64,000 nt of DNA from Polynucleobacter sp. 15G-AUS-farblos (GCF_018882445.1 NZ_JACVOM010000003.1:297381-361380); one strand, 5' to 3'; shown: positions 52,718 through 60,907, counted from the stretch's first letter. Numbers and translations are program-made. Notes: a model not told the origin generated them from the sequence alone.

Positions 52718-53503
52718 ATGCTGCTTATTCTTAAAATCACTATTGTTCCGCTGTTTATTGGCTTAATTACCTTAGCGGGTCGTAAATGGGGCTCTGGTGT
52801 TGCAGGATTAATGGCTGCTTTTCCAGTGGTAGCTGGGCCCATTATTATTTTCATTACGCTTGAACAAGGCCCTGAGTTCGCTGCCTTAACTTCTATATCA
52901 GCCATCTCCGCTACAGCGTGCTTACTTATTTTTGGACTAGTCTACTCTTGGGCGTGTATTCGTTTAAGTTGGTTCTTTGCCTTACTGCTTGCCTTAATAG
53001 CATGGTTCATGTTGGCACTTACCTTGGCTATAAGCAAACCAAATCTTGGCATTGCATTACTGATTGCCATTAGCTCACTGATACTTACGCCGTTTCTACT
53101 TCCTCGCACAAAACCGACCGCTCCGCCAAAAACTAAATTACACGATCTTCCTTGGCGCATGTTGGTTGGCGCCTTGTTGACTTTCTCTGTTACCAGCTTG
53201 GCTGCGGCTTTAGGTGAAGTTTGGAGTGGAATCCTTGCGGTTTTTCCAGTCATTGGACTGGTCCTTGCTGTATTTACTCACAATACTTTAGGACCCACCC
53301 ATGTCACACAGGTTTATCGTGGAATGGTCAAGGGCCTTTATTCATTCGCGGCATTCTTTTTAACCCTAACTCTCTTGCTAGAAAAGACTTCTATTTTGAT
53401 AGCAGTCCTAGCGTCGGTTGTCATAGCAATAGTTACCCAAGTCATTCTTCAGTTTATTACTAAGGCAATTACAAAAAACTCAGTGGGCAAGCCTCACAAC
53501 TAG
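52718..53503 (+). CDS. Multi-helix membrane protein with internal duplication
   Basis: A 261-residue protein with eight or so hydrophobic helices. The halves share a motif: GSGVAGLMAAFPVVAGPI and GEVWSGILAVFPVIGLVL. This suggests an inverted or tandem repeat architecture, as in transporters. I do not recognise the family with certainty. It is one of the few plus-strand genes in the repeat region and is not followed by an obvious repeat copy. Confidence 0.7.
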   Translation: MLLILKITIVPLFIGLITLAGRKWGSGVAGLMAAFPVVAGPIIIFITLEQGPEFAALTSISAISATACLLIFGLVYSWACIRLSWFFALLLALIAWFMLALTLAISKPNLGIALLIAISSLILTPFLLPRTKPTAPPKTKLHDLPWRMLVGALLTFSVTSLAAALGEVWSGILAVFPVIGLVLAVFTHNTLGPTHVTQVYRGMVKGLYSFAAFFLTLTLLLEKTSILIAVLASVVIAIVTQVILQFITKAITKNSVGKPHN

Positions 53504-53617
53504 AGGATTTTTTAATTGATCTAATCAAGCTAATGGCTCAAAGCTCCACATAAAGCAAAGCTAGATTGAATCTCCACAAACCGTGGCAGAGTCGATTGGG
53601 GCAGAGGATATCTGGTT

Positions 53618-54118
53618 CTACTGCTTATTGTTTTCAGATTCAGGCATGGCGGTAAATAGCAATGTAAACATAATGAGAACAACAAAACGAAAGGCTGCCT
53701 CTATGCCATTCCATTTCTCAGATTGCCACATACAAAACCATTCGCCGCCAATAACAATAAAACCAAAAAACCACAATAAAAAACCAGCCATACAGCCCAG
53801 GTATACCCAGTTCTTGGCTTTATTGAATGCTAAGGGGGAATGAATATTTTTGAGCAGTCCAATTGCGCCTACGAGCAATAGAGCACCTGTTAAAAATTCT
53901 GCAAATATGATTAGTCCATAAGCCACACTCCAGATGAAGGGGTTAAGAATGGCTCGATACTTCAACGCATTGCCTGGAAACACAGTATCCATAGAAAGCG
54001 TGTGCTGAACAAAAGCGTAATTAGAGTCGTAGTCCGCCAGATTATTGAAGCAAACTAAAAGAGCGAAAAAGGCAAGTGGCAAACAAACAATGGATTTACA
54101 TACCCGCAGAATGGTCAT
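53618..54118 (-). CDS. DUF2165 membrane protein
   Basis: A 166-residue protein with four helices and the DUF2165 block LVCFNNLADYDSNYAFVQHTLSMDTVF. Function unknown. It lies 36 bases after the SRPBCC gene on the same strand. The bases just before its stop-side boundary (53580-53617) have a faint likeness to the tRNA-like elements but are too degenerate to call. Confidence 0.82.
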   Translation of the reverse strand: MTILRVCKSIVCLPLAFFALLVCFNNLADYDSNYAFVQHTLSMDTVFPGNALKYRAILNPFIWSVAYGLIIFAEFLTGALLLVGAIGLLKNIHSPLAFNKAKNWVYLGCMAGFLLWFFGFIVIGGEWFCMWQSEKWNGIEAAFRFVVLIMFTLLFTAMPESENNKQ

Positions 54119-54154
54119 CTCAGTAAATCCTATAAAAGAGCGTAAAGGCCAATT

Positions 54155-54634
54155 CTACAGTTCAAGCAATTGATCAAGTGCTGCACCCCAACCATGCTGG
54201 AAGCCCATATCTTCGTGTGCCTGCTTATTAGCTTCACTCTGATGCATCACATTAGCGGTATAGGAGGTTCTGCCATCGCTAAGTGGCGAAAGCCTTAGAT
54301 CAACCACAAAGAAGAATCCGAGATTCTCATCCTTAGCTTGCGGCTTTGGTCGAAAACCAGGACCAAACTCGTTGGTCCAAACTAGTCGTCGCTGAGGTTC
54401 GATGGCCAAAAAACACCATGTGTTGTCGGGCATTCTTTCTCCCTCCGGCGATTGCATTACCGTCCTAAAGATGCCGCCAGGCTGAAGATCAATTGCGCAC
54501 TCAACAACTTTCCATGGTCTTGGACAAAACCACTTCATTAAGATCGATGGATTGGTTAAGCCCTCCCAGATCTGAGTAGGAGAAAGGCTGACATCACGAT
54601 GAAATTGAAGATCAAGAAGTGGATTGGCCATCAT
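54155..54634 (-). CDS. SRPBCC (AHSA1-like) domain protein
   Basis: A 159-residue START-like protein: LQFHRDVSLSPTQIWEGLTNPSILMKWFCPRPW at the N-terminus and GWGAALDQLLEL at the C-terminus. AHSA1-type proteins bind small hydrophobic ligands or act in stress responses. It probably shares a transcript with the DUF2165 gene. Confidence 0.83.
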   Translation of the reverse strand: MMANPLLDLQFHRDVSLSPTQIWEGLTNPSILMKWFCPRPWKVVECAIDLQPGGIFRTVMQSPEGERMPDNTWCFLAIEPQRRLVWTNEFGPGFRPKPQAKDENLGFFFVVDLRLSPLSDGRTSYTANVMHQSEANKQAHEDMGFQHGWGAALDQLLEL

Positions 54635-54734
54635 GGCGCACTTTCCAATGAATGTGGATTTACTTTAGATTTTAAGACTCCCACTGAGCAGAAAGCAAAA
54701 TCCCGCGTTATTGCTAATGAGAGCTGTGCTTACT

Positions 54735-54775
54735 TAGTAGTCTGGGACGGAATCGAACTGGGCTTTAAGATTCTC
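54735..54775 (-). repeat. tRNA-like element 2 (no clear hairpin)
   Basis: Minus strand: CCAGTTCGATTCCGTCCCAG followed by ACTACTAAG, close to a T-arm, acceptor strand and CCA-like end. It starts 15 bases after the stop of the antitoxin remnant. The hairpin typical of other copies is missing. Confidence 0.6.
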
Positions 54776-54789
54776 ATCCTACCCCTAGA

Positions 54790-54921
54790 CTACTTCCAGC
54801 TAAGATTCAATTTCATATGCGAAGCGGCGCAATCTCTCAAATAAAGATTGATAAGACTTTGATAAGGAATACCCACCTCTTCTGATACAGATTTCGCCTC
54901 TTCAAAAGAAATACCCCGCAT
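54790..54921 (-). pseudogene. BrnA/CopG-type antitoxin, truncated
   Basis: A 43-residue frame MRGISFEEAKSVSEEVGIPY then QSLINLYLRDCA and KLNLSWK. The GIPYQSLINLYLRDCA segment is the C-terminal half of CopG/BrnA-like antitoxins; the DNA-binding N-terminus is gone. The only ATG lies in the loop of the terminator hairpin of element 3, so the upstream part was replaced by that element. No toxin gene is next to it. Confidence 0.65.
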
Positions 54922-54991
54922 AAACAGGGCATTATTTATATCTTAGTGGCCCCGAGGTGGGAATCGTCCTGGGCCGAGACTCTCTGACTCT
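54910..54991 (-). repeat. tRNA-like element 3 with hairpin (class AATGCCC)
   Basis: Minus strand: AGTCTCGGCCCAGGACGATT then CCCACC and CGGGGCCACTAAGA, followed by the stem AATGCCCTG/CGGGGTATT (54910-54933, with G-U pairs). It begins eight bases after the arsC stop. The hairpin loop supplies the ATG of the antitoxin remnant. Confidence 0.65.
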
Positions 54992-54998
54992 AGTTAAG

Positions 54999-55478
54999 TT
55001 AAGCCTTAGTATGAATCTCTTTTAAACTCATTGAGTCCAGCTTATCTAGCGGCATAGATGCCAAGAGCTCAATACGCTTTTTCAAACCAATCATGACATC
55101 TTTAAACGCCTTACGCTTTTCTTCATCACTGCCCTGAACTTGTGATGGATCAGGAAAGCCCCAGTGAGCTGTAGCTGGATTACCGGGCCATACTGGACAT
55201 ACTTCACCGGCGGCATTGTCACAAACAGTAACAATGAAATCCATCTTGGGAGCATCAGGCAGACCATATTCATCCCATGACTTAGATCGCAGCTTATTCT
55301 CGTCGTAGCCCATTTCTAAGGCTAACTCTCTAGCGAAAGGATTGACAGCTGTACCAGGGGTTGATCCTGCGGAATATCCAACAAATAATCCGCTTTGATG
55401 CGTGGATGCCAAAGCCTCTCCCAATACTGAGCGAGCAGAGTTGTGGGTACATAGAAAAAGAATGTTGTATTGCTTCAT
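54999..55478 (-). CDS. arsC: Arsenate reductase, thioredoxin-type
   Basis: A 159-residue low-molecular-weight phosphatase-fold enzyme. The P-loop CTHNSARS has C10 and R16; C86 (VTVCDNAAGEVC) and C94 can act as resolving cysteines. It reduces arsenate to arsenite with thioredoxin or mycothiol-like donors. It is divergent from arsH, 63 bases away. No arsB/acr3 efflux gene or arsR is present in the window, so detoxification would be incomplete unless efflux lies elsewhere. Confidence 0.9.
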   Translation of the reverse strand: MKQYNILFLCTHNSARSVLGEALASTHQSGLFVGYSAGSTPGTAVNPFARELALEMGYDENKLRSKSWDEYGLPDAPKMDFIVTVCDNAAGEVCPVWPGNPATAHWGFPDPSQVQGSDEEKRKAFKDVMIGLKKRIELLASMPLDKLDSMSLKEIHTKA

Positions 55479-55583
55479 TTGGCTCAGATCCTACTTTTTG
55501 TTGATTGATTTCTGATTGTACGGAATCTATTTTGCTAATCTATGACAGTTTTATTACAGCCATTTACTCATTACACTCTACCT

Positions 55584-56294
55584 ATGACCGACCTTCCTAA
55601 TATCGATAAAGCGCTCTTTCAAAACCCTGATCTTGAAAAGCTACAAGTTGGCGCTCCGTTAAATCATCCCCCTAAGATATTGCTGTTGTATGGCTCATTG
55701 AGAGAAAGGTCCTTTAGTCGCCTTCTAGCAGAAGAAGCGGAACGCATATTAAAGGCGATGGGATGTGAAACTAAGTTTTTTAATCCTCATGGTTTGCCAC
55801 AAGTAGATGATGCTCCCGAAACACATCCGAAAGTAGTTGAGTTAAGAGAACTTGTAGAGTGGTCAGAAGGCATGGTTTGGAGCAGTCCAGAGCGCCATGG
55901 AGCAATGACTGGGCTAATGAAATCTCAAATTGATTGGATACCGCTTAGCGTTGGCGCTGTAAGACCCTCTCAAGGTAAGACTTTGGCTTTATTACAAGTG
56001 AGCGGTGGCTCTCAATCATTTAATGCCGTAAATCAAATGAGAATCCTAGGTAGATGGATGAGAATGATCACCATTCCAAATCAATCGTCAGTGCCTAAAG
56101 CATTTTTAGAGTTTGATGACAATAATCGTATGAAACCTTCGGCCAATTACGATCGAGTGGTTGATGTGATGGAAGAGCTGGTTAAGTTCACTTTATTAAC
56201 TAGAACAGTTTCAACTTATCTAACAGACCGCTACAGCGAGCGAAAAGAGAGTGCTGAGGAATTATCGAAGCGTGTTAATCAAAGGGCTATTTGA
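55584..56294 (+). CDS. arsH: ArsH NADPH-dependent FMN reductase
   Basis: Flavodoxin-fold protein of 236 residues: [26 protein letters not shown] binds FMN phosphate, and [22 protein letters not shown] is the ArsH block. ArsH oxidises trivalent organoarsenicals. The start is set at the ATG at 55584 ([12 protein letters not shown]), where the family begins. It is divergent from arsC, forming a minimal ars pair. Confidence 0.93.
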   Translation: MTDLPNIDKALFQNPDLEKLQVGAPLNHPPKILLLYGSLRERSFSRLLAEEAERILKAMGCETKFFNPHGLPQVDDAPETHPKVVELRELVEWSEGMVWSSPERHGAMTGLMKSQIDWIPLSVGAVRPSQGKTLALLQVSGGSQSFNAVNQMRILGRWMRMITIPNQSSVPKAFLEFDDNNRMKPSANYDRVVDVMEELVKFTLLTRTVSTYLTDRYSERKESAEELSKRVNQRAI

Positions 56295-56399
56295 TCGAGT
56301 TGTCGTTTTAAAAGACATCATCTGACAGAGAGATGAATAACTGGGGTTTCCTTTCTCGGGGAACTATTTAAGATGTAGTTTTGTACTTGAGATGATTCA

Positions 56400-56861
56400 A
56401 TGAACTTTGATATTCGCCGCGATAATCTGAGCGGAGCTGATGTTCAAGCGCTCGTTCAAGAGCATATTACTGAGATGTTGAGTAATACACCGATTGAAAG
56501 TGTTCACACTTTACCCCTCGATAGTTTGCGAAAACCAGAGATTATGTTCTGGTCTGTCTGGCACCAAGGAGAGCTAAGTGGCTGCGGCGCATTGATGGAA
56601 CTTGACGGCACTCATGGTGAGATAAAGACGATGCGAACAAAAGCGAAGTTTCTGAGAATGGGTGTTGGACAAGCGATGTTGAACAGAATAATTTCTGAAG
56701 CAAACTTGCGTGGCTACACCAGACTTAGTCTTGAAACTGGATCTACAGAAGCATTTAAGCCAGCGCTTACCTTATATGAACAAAATGGCTTTGAAGTGTG
56801 CGGTCCATTCGGCGACTACAAACACGATCCGCATAGCGTTTTTATGACGAAGATCCTGTGA
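56400..56861 (+). CDS. GNAT-family acetyltransferase
   Basis: A 153-residue GNAT protein: GEIKTMRTKAKFLRMGVGQAMLNRIISEA holds the acetyl-CoA loop, and YEQNGFEVCGPFGDYKHDPHSVFMTK closes the fold, like YhbS/ElaA-type proteins acting on small amines or phenylalanine-like substrates. The substrate is unknown. Its plus-strand stop is about 50 bases from element 4. Confidence 0.87.
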   Translation: MNFDIRRDNLSGADVQALVQEHITEMLSNTPIESVHTLPLDSLRKPEIMFWSVWHQGELSGCGALMELDGTHGEIKTMRTKAKFLRMGVGQAMLNRIISEANLRGYTRLSLETGSTEAFKPALTLYEQNGFEVCGPFGDYKHDPHSVFMTKIL

Positions 56862-56915
56862 AGGTAATCAGCTAAGCCCCTAATCACGATCCCTATAAAC
56901 AATTGCCCAAATGAA

Positions 56916-56990
56916 AAAACCACCCGAAGGTGGTTTTGGTCATTCTTGGTGGCCCGGGGCGGAATTGACCAGAGCTGATGCTTACTAGCC
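56916..56990 (-). repeat. tRNA-like element 4 with hairpin (class AAAACCACC)
   Basis: Minus strand: CAGCTCTGGTCAATTCCGCC then CCGGGCCACCAAGA (to 56945), followed by the stem AAAACCACC/GGTGGTTTT (56916-56937) with a U-run. The CCA end and adjoining AAGA are intact. The minus-strand gene to its right ends 120 bases away. Confidence 0.8.
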
Positions 56991-57109
56991 CCATCTCTCA
57001 TCTTTTGTTTAAAAGAACGCTGGTTACCATTAGATACGTAAGACTGATAGTGGCCAATTTGAGACTGCAAAGGTAATTTTAATCTTGTAGTTTTGGTTTA
57101 CTAGGAAAG

Positions 57110-57862
57110 CTATTTTTTCCAGCCGTCTAATATCTTAATAAATGCCGTAGGTTGAATTGAACTGAAGCCGCGAAAAGGGGTATGGTATTCGTAAATTACA
57201 TAAAACAGTAAGGACATTGAACTAGAAAGAAAAAATATCATTGTTATATGGTGCTTTTTGTTTGGCATTGAATATAAACTGTATTGAATCATTAATAGAA
57301 GTGCACAAATTGCCAAACAGATATTTATTGGCGAGGCGATATCATATTTGGATGCCCAAATACGATGCAAGCGGAGTTGCCTGTAGTCTGATATTAGTCT
57401 CAGCGCTTCTTGATGCACCACTAACTCGCCATTATTTTTTGGATTGAACCGAAGTAGAGTGTCAATGAATTCCTTAAGGACAAGATCAGTAGATAAGTCA
57501 AACTTTTCCACCCTCATTAAGGGCCACTCTTTTTCAATCACCTCTTCAGCATACTTCATTAACAATGCCTCTTCATGATGTCTAATATCAGGCGGATAGG
57601 CAGCTAATATCCTATAAATACTATTTAGACTGTAGGCCTCTTTCTCAATCAATGCACTGGTCTCTTTATAGCCCTGCCAAGAAGAAATTGCTGCATACCC
57701 TATAAAAAGACCAAACACTATTCCCATCGCACTTGAGAAGGATGTAGCAAAAGGTATGTTGTCCTTATAAAGAGCATTCTTAAAGTATTTTTGAATACTA
57801 AAAAACAAAATAAAACTAGTGACGATAAAAATTACTGGTATCAAAAGAGAATTAGTGATCAT
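57110..57862 (-). CDS. DUF4239 (bestrophin-like) membrane protein
   Basis: A 250-residue protein with N-terminal helices (LLIPVIFIVTSFILFFSI), the FATSFSSAMGIVFGLFIGYAAISSWQGY segment of DUF4239, a soluble helical middle and two more helices near the C-terminus. The family is distantly related to bestrophin channels; function unproven. It lies downstream of a set of AGTAGT/ACTACT palindromes. Confidence 0.78.
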   Translation of the reverse strand: MITNSLLIPVIFIVTSFILFFSIQKYFKNALYKDNIPFATSFSSAMGIVFGLFIGYAAISSWQGYKETSALIEKEAYSLNSIYRILAAYPPDIRHHEEALLMKYAEEVIEKEWPLMRVEKFDLSTDLVLKEFIDTLLRFNPKNNGELVVHQEALRLISDYRQLRLHRIWASKYDIASPINICLAICALLLMIQYSLYSMPNKKHHITMIFFLSSSMSLLFYVIYEYHTPFRGFSSIQPTAFIKILDGWKK

Positions 57863-57884
57863 ATCGAGCTATAAATTAGATTAA

Positions 57885-57945
57885 AGTAGTTTTTACAAAA
57901 AACTACTAAGTAATAAGTAGTAAATATATTTAAATATTTACTACT
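57885..57945. repeat. Array of AGTAGT/ACTACT inverted repeats
   Basis: Two perfect inverted repeats follow one another: AGTAGTTTTT/AAAAACTACT (57885-57907) and AGTAGTAAATAT/ATATTTACTACT (57916-57945). The inner arms can pair with each other as well. They sit 23-83 bases before the DUF4239 start. They could be an operator, a leader switch or a recombination site. The remainder of 57946-58087 shows nothing I recognise. Confidence 0.6.
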
Positions 57946-58084
57946 ATGTTTTTTAAAAATATCCTAACATACTCTTTTAATAACTCTCAGCATTGCTTTA
58001 TAGGATTACGCTATCTTCTTAGGCTGAAGCAAATGGTCTGACTTTGGCTAACACTAGAGATTTATTAGCCAACTCACTTGCTTC

Positions 58085-58115
58085 GAAAAGCTTGTGGCTC
58101 GGGGATGGATCAAAT
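58085..58115 (-). repeat. tRNA-like element 5 (degenerate)
   Basis: Plus strand reads CTTGTGGCTCGGGGATGGAT then CAAATGG, a decayed form of the GGTGGCCCGGGGCGGAATCG consensus. It overlaps the stop codon of the 47-codon ORF. No hairpin is obvious. Confidence 0.45.
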
Positions 58116-58253
58116 GGAAGAATTTAATTCTGTCATGAACTGTTGCATAATGCGATGAGAAATGGCATTTCTAGATTCGCATTCAAAATACTTGAGGGGC
58201 TTCCTGAAGCGGTGAAAATAAGTTTTCAGAGGATCTAAAAGATAGTCTTTCAC
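58110..58253 (-). CDS. 47-aa ORF or gene remnant ending in a tRNA-like element
   Basis: GTG-started frame MKDYLLDPLKTYFHRF, RKPLKYFECESRNAISHRIM, QQFMTELNSSI, directly after an in-frame TAG. Composition looks protein-like and its stop lies inside element 5, as for neighbouring genes. No ribosome site is convincing, so it may be the 3' end of a longer lost gene. Confidence 0.35.
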   Translation of the reverse strand: MKDYLLDPLKTYFHRFRKPLKYFECESRNAISHRIMQQFMTELNSSI

Positions 58254-58289
58254 CTAATACATTAATTTTCCAAGCTAAATAATACGGCC

Positions 58290-58667
58290 ATGAAAAACTT
58301 AAAAATATTTATTCCAATTATTATTGCCATCGCCACCCTCCTGATTGACTACACCGAGCGAATGGCGGCAGGGGCCGGACTTAAAGCCTTTGATACGCTA
58401 ATAATTTACATAACCTACATCATTTTGGCTTGCTTAGTTTCTTACCTATTATCTAACCAGATATTTTTTAAGTTTATTGCGTTAAGTGGTTTTATTATTA
58501 AGCTCTTATTGAGTGGTATTTTAATCAGTAATGAGATTAACAACCCATACATCAAGCTTGATATGTCGATTCCAGCCATGGGCCTATTTTTGGAAGCGCT
58601 GAGAATTATTGCCATATATTGTCTGATCAGCCATAAACATATACCCCGTCCTCCGAGCACCACTTAA
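58290..58667 (+). CDS. Four-helix membrane protein, paralog A
   Basis: A 125-residue protein with four helices. It shares its opening (MKNLKIFIPIIIAIATLLIDY) and closing block (EALRIIAIYCLISHKHI) with two minus-strand genes just to the right. The family is not recognised. It is on the opposite strand from its paralogs, so a rearrangement or separate capture is likely. Confidence 0.65.
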   Translation: MKNLKIFIPIIIAIATLLIDYTERMAAGAGLKAFDTLIIYITYIILACLVSYLLSNQIFFKFIALSGFIIKLLLSGILISNEINNPYIKLDMSIPAMGLFLEALRIIAIYCLISHKHIPRPPSTT

Positions 58668-58707
58668 GAACTAAATAAAAAAGGCTCGGATAGTTTTAGC
58701 GCCTCCT

Positions 58708-58757
58708 AGTAGCTCGGGGAGGAATCAAACGGCCGACAAAAAATTTTCATGTTTTAT
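58708..58757 (-). repeat. tRNA-like element 6
   Basis: Plus strand TAGTAGCTCGGGGAGGAATC then AAACGGCCGACAAAAAATTT and TCATG. Besides the T-arm it keeps the variable region and anticodon arm (GCCGACA...ATTTTC), as in the antisense of a tRNA-Phe; this is the best evidence for the parent tRNA. It abuts the stop of the paralog B gene. Upstream hairpin not obvious. Confidence 0.6.
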
Positions 58758-59143
58758 TGGGCCGAATTAGTTGCGCCCTCAGATCGCAACTCATGCTTAT
58801 TGCTGACAATACAATAGATAGCAACTATTCTCAAAAATTGTAAAAAGATGGTCAAATAAATAATATCTAAATCATAATTTAATCTTTTTGCAGTAAAAAC
58901 ACTAAATATTGAGTAGCACCCAAAAATCAGTGAAGCCACAAATCCACCTAATGCGATGCCTTTAAAAAATTTCTTCTCAAAAAATAGATTTAACAATAAG
59001 CAAAGCAGAATGACATAATTTATTTTAATAAATAGCATAATAATGAGGTTGCTCCCCTCGCTCCCCATTCCTAACTCAAGGTAATCTACTATCAACATGA
59101 TGAAGCAAATGATAATTGGAGCAATTACTTTAAGTCCTTTCAT
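58754..59143 (-). CDS. Four-helix membrane protein, paralog B
   Basis: A 129-residue protein, MKGLKVIAPIIICFIMLIVDY at the start and LQFLRIVAIYCIVSNKHE at the end, plainly related to paralogs A and C. AAGGAGGGG gives a strong ribosome site. Its stop lies inside element 6. Function unknown. Confidence 0.7.
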   Translation of the reverse strand: MKGLKVIAPIIICFIMLIVDYLELGMGSEGSNLIIMLFIKINYVILLCLLLNLFFEKKFFKGIALGGFVASLIFGCYSIFSVFTAKRLNYDLDIIYLTIFLQFLRIVAIYCIVSNKHELRSEGATNSAQ

Positions 59144-59282
59144 AGCACCCCTCCTTTAGCCTTGATGAGATCAATATCACAATATTAATATAAATTTATA
59201 CATTCTCATTAACAAGGCCATCAAATGTGTAATGCCCAACTGATATGCTCTTTTAAGGGGCGGCAGTATCAATAGTGTTATT

Positions 59283-59335
59283 AGGCTAGGACCGAATCAG
59301 CTGTGGACCAATGGATTTTTATTCGGTTCTTACTT
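59283..59335 (-). repeat. tRNA-like element 7 (degenerate)
   Basis: Plus strand TAGGCTAGGACCGAATCAGC then TGTGGACCAATGGATTTTTA. It aligns with the order GGCCCGGGGCGGAATCG, CCGACA, GGATTTTCA of the better copies, with many changes. It starts 12 bases after the paralog C stop. Confidence 0.45.
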
Positions 59336-59346
59336 TTTAAACATGG

Positions 59347-59724
59347 CTATACATCTGCTGCGGATGTATTGATATGTTTATGACTTATTAAGAAATAAAT
59401 AGCAACTAATCTCAAAATTTCCATACAGACCACTGAATACAAAATATCAATGTCAACTTGTGTATGTTTTAAATCAAAGTAAGAAAATAAGGAAAATAAA
59501 GCAAAGCTAAATTCGATAATGAGACCCCCTAGGGCAATGCCCTTGAAAATCCTCTTAGACGTAAAAACATACAAAATTAAGCATGCAATAACTACTAAAG
59601 TTACTACATAAAACATTTCAATCCAAAGACGCACCATTGCACCGCCTAATGACTCCTGATACATTCCCACTAATGGAAAAATTAGCGTAATGATGAGTGA
59701 CCCATAGATTTTATAATCTTTGAT
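59347..59724 (-). CDS. Four-helix membrane protein, paralog C, apparent ATC start
   Basis: From ATC at 59724 the protein is 125 residues, exactly the length of paralog A. It aligns at the N-terminus (KDYKIYGSLIITLIFPLVG) and the C-terminus (EILRLVAIYFLISHKHI). AAGGAG lies six bases before the ATC, in the place of a normal ribosome site. The first ATG (59670) would remove the whole first helix. The start is either a near-cognate ATC or a lost ATG. Confidence 0.6.
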   Translation of the reverse strand: MKDYKIYGSLIITLIFPLVGMYQESLGGAMVRLWIEMFYVVTLVVIACLILYVFTSKRIFKGIALGGLIIEFSFALFSLFSYFDLKHTQVDIDILYSVVCMEILRLVAIYFLISHKHINTSAADV

Positions 59725-59971
59725 GATGATCTCCTTAAGTAAATAAGATGACTAATTTATTAATTACTATTCAAGAATTTTAACTCTGACAGCAAGCTAT
59801 CCCTTAAGTTAACATACAAAAGGGTGTTAAATTTGAAATATACATTCAATCCTACAATAATAAAAAGAATAAGCGCAGATCTGGCTACATAGTTAACAAT
59901 GCTTTAGAGGCTGATGTAATTTTTTCAATCGCATCAGTCTTTAATTAAAACGCTAGCCGTAACTATATTTA

Positions 59972-60565
59972 CTAGAAAAATAGTAAGTAGCCATTTAATG
60001 TTAGTACTAGCCCGATAAAACCAAGGCTAATACCTCCCCAAAACAGGAGGGCGACAGAGGAAATAATAGATGCAGAAACCAACACAATTGCAATTTGTAA
60101 AGCTACTTCGGCGTATTCAAAACGTTCATTTCTCTCTTTGGTAATTTGAATCAGGTCTTTAAGTTCATTTAATTTTGTTTGTAAGTGCTGCTTATCATCA
60201 TCGCGACTTTCATCACTTTCAAGACTCTTAATTTGTTTTTCATAGTCGAGAATAATCTGATGTCTACCCTTTAATGATTCTTGGCTAATTGCAGTATTTT
60301 TACTGGATTCAGCGCTACTCAGCTCACCACTCAGAAAATCAATAGCAGTACTCAAAACTAATTGGCGTAAAGCCCTAAACTCATAAATTGCATTTGTATT
60401 AGAGAGTTGAATATTACTCACTGCTAATAATTTTGTTGTCTTTGTTGAGCCCAGGCTTGCAATTGCTAAAACCATTGCTAAAAAAGAAATAACTATTGCT
60501 TTTTTTAGATGCGGTTGAGCTTCGCCATCTTTTTCAACTATGTCTGCAGCTTTTTCTGGATTCAT
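59972..60565 (-). CDS. DUF4337 membrane protein
   Basis: A 197-residue protein: one helix after a charged N-terminus (KKAIVISFLAMVLAIASLGSTKTTKLLAVSNIQLSNTNAIYEF), a long coiled-coil middle and two helices at the C-terminus. This is the DUF4337 layout. Function unknown. No tRNA-like copy follows its stop; the 247 bases to its left hold only a weak CTGATG/CATCAG repeat. Confidence 0.75.
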   Translation of the reverse strand: MNPEKAADIVEKDGEAQPHLKKAIVISFLAMVLAIASLGSTKTTKLLAVSNIQLSNTNAIYEFRALRQLVLSTAIDFLSGELSSAESSKNTAISQESLKGRHQIILDYEKQIKSLESDESRDDDKQHLQTKLNELKDLIQITKERNERFEYAEVALQIAIVLVSASIISSVALLFWGGISLGFIGLVLTLNGYLLFF

Positions 60566-60907
60566 AAGACCTCAAAATATGTTGGCGCCCAATATTAAAT
60601 TTACGAAAATAGTGGTTCTCGTGCTGATCCTAATTTTAAGCAGCCGATCTAATCTTCGGAGTATTCACCTAAATGGAATTGATGAGACTATATCTATTTT
60701 TATTGGTTTATGTCTATCGACAAAATGCTCATGAACCTCGTTTAAAAAGGTACTGACTGTTATTGGGATAAGAAATCCGCCAGACCATAGATTAAGTGGC
60801 ATGTAACCCCATCTCTATAAACAGAGTAGTGGATCCTATTTAACGGATTGGATCCTTAGGAAGCGACTAAATAGGCTAGGATCTAAGACTATTAAGCATT
60901 TCTAATA
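60566..60907. other. Intergenic stretch without recognised genes
   Basis: I see no supported gene. A plus-strand frame of about 51 codons from ATG 60579 has a hydrophobic start but no ribosome site. A repeated GGATCC-containing pair (TGGATCCTATTTAA, TTGGATCCTTAGG) near 60830-60860 has no clear meaning. Confidence 0.4.

Noticed and set aside
53580..53625. Possible extra tRNA-like copy after the DUF2165 gene
   Set aside because: GTGGC, GTCGATT and GAGGAT occur in the right order, but the central GC-rich core is missing, so the match could be chance.
56816..57070. Minus-strand frame of 84 codons across element 4
   Set aside because: It runs straight through the repeat with no stop and no recognisable ribosome site. 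The upstream part (GHYQSYVSNGNQRSFKQ) looks protein-like and may be a gene relic, but I cannot support it.
60579..60734. Plus-strand frame with a hydrophobic start
   Set aside because: No ribosome site, and its first part overlaps the upstream region of the DUF4337 gene; composition follows AT-rich drift.
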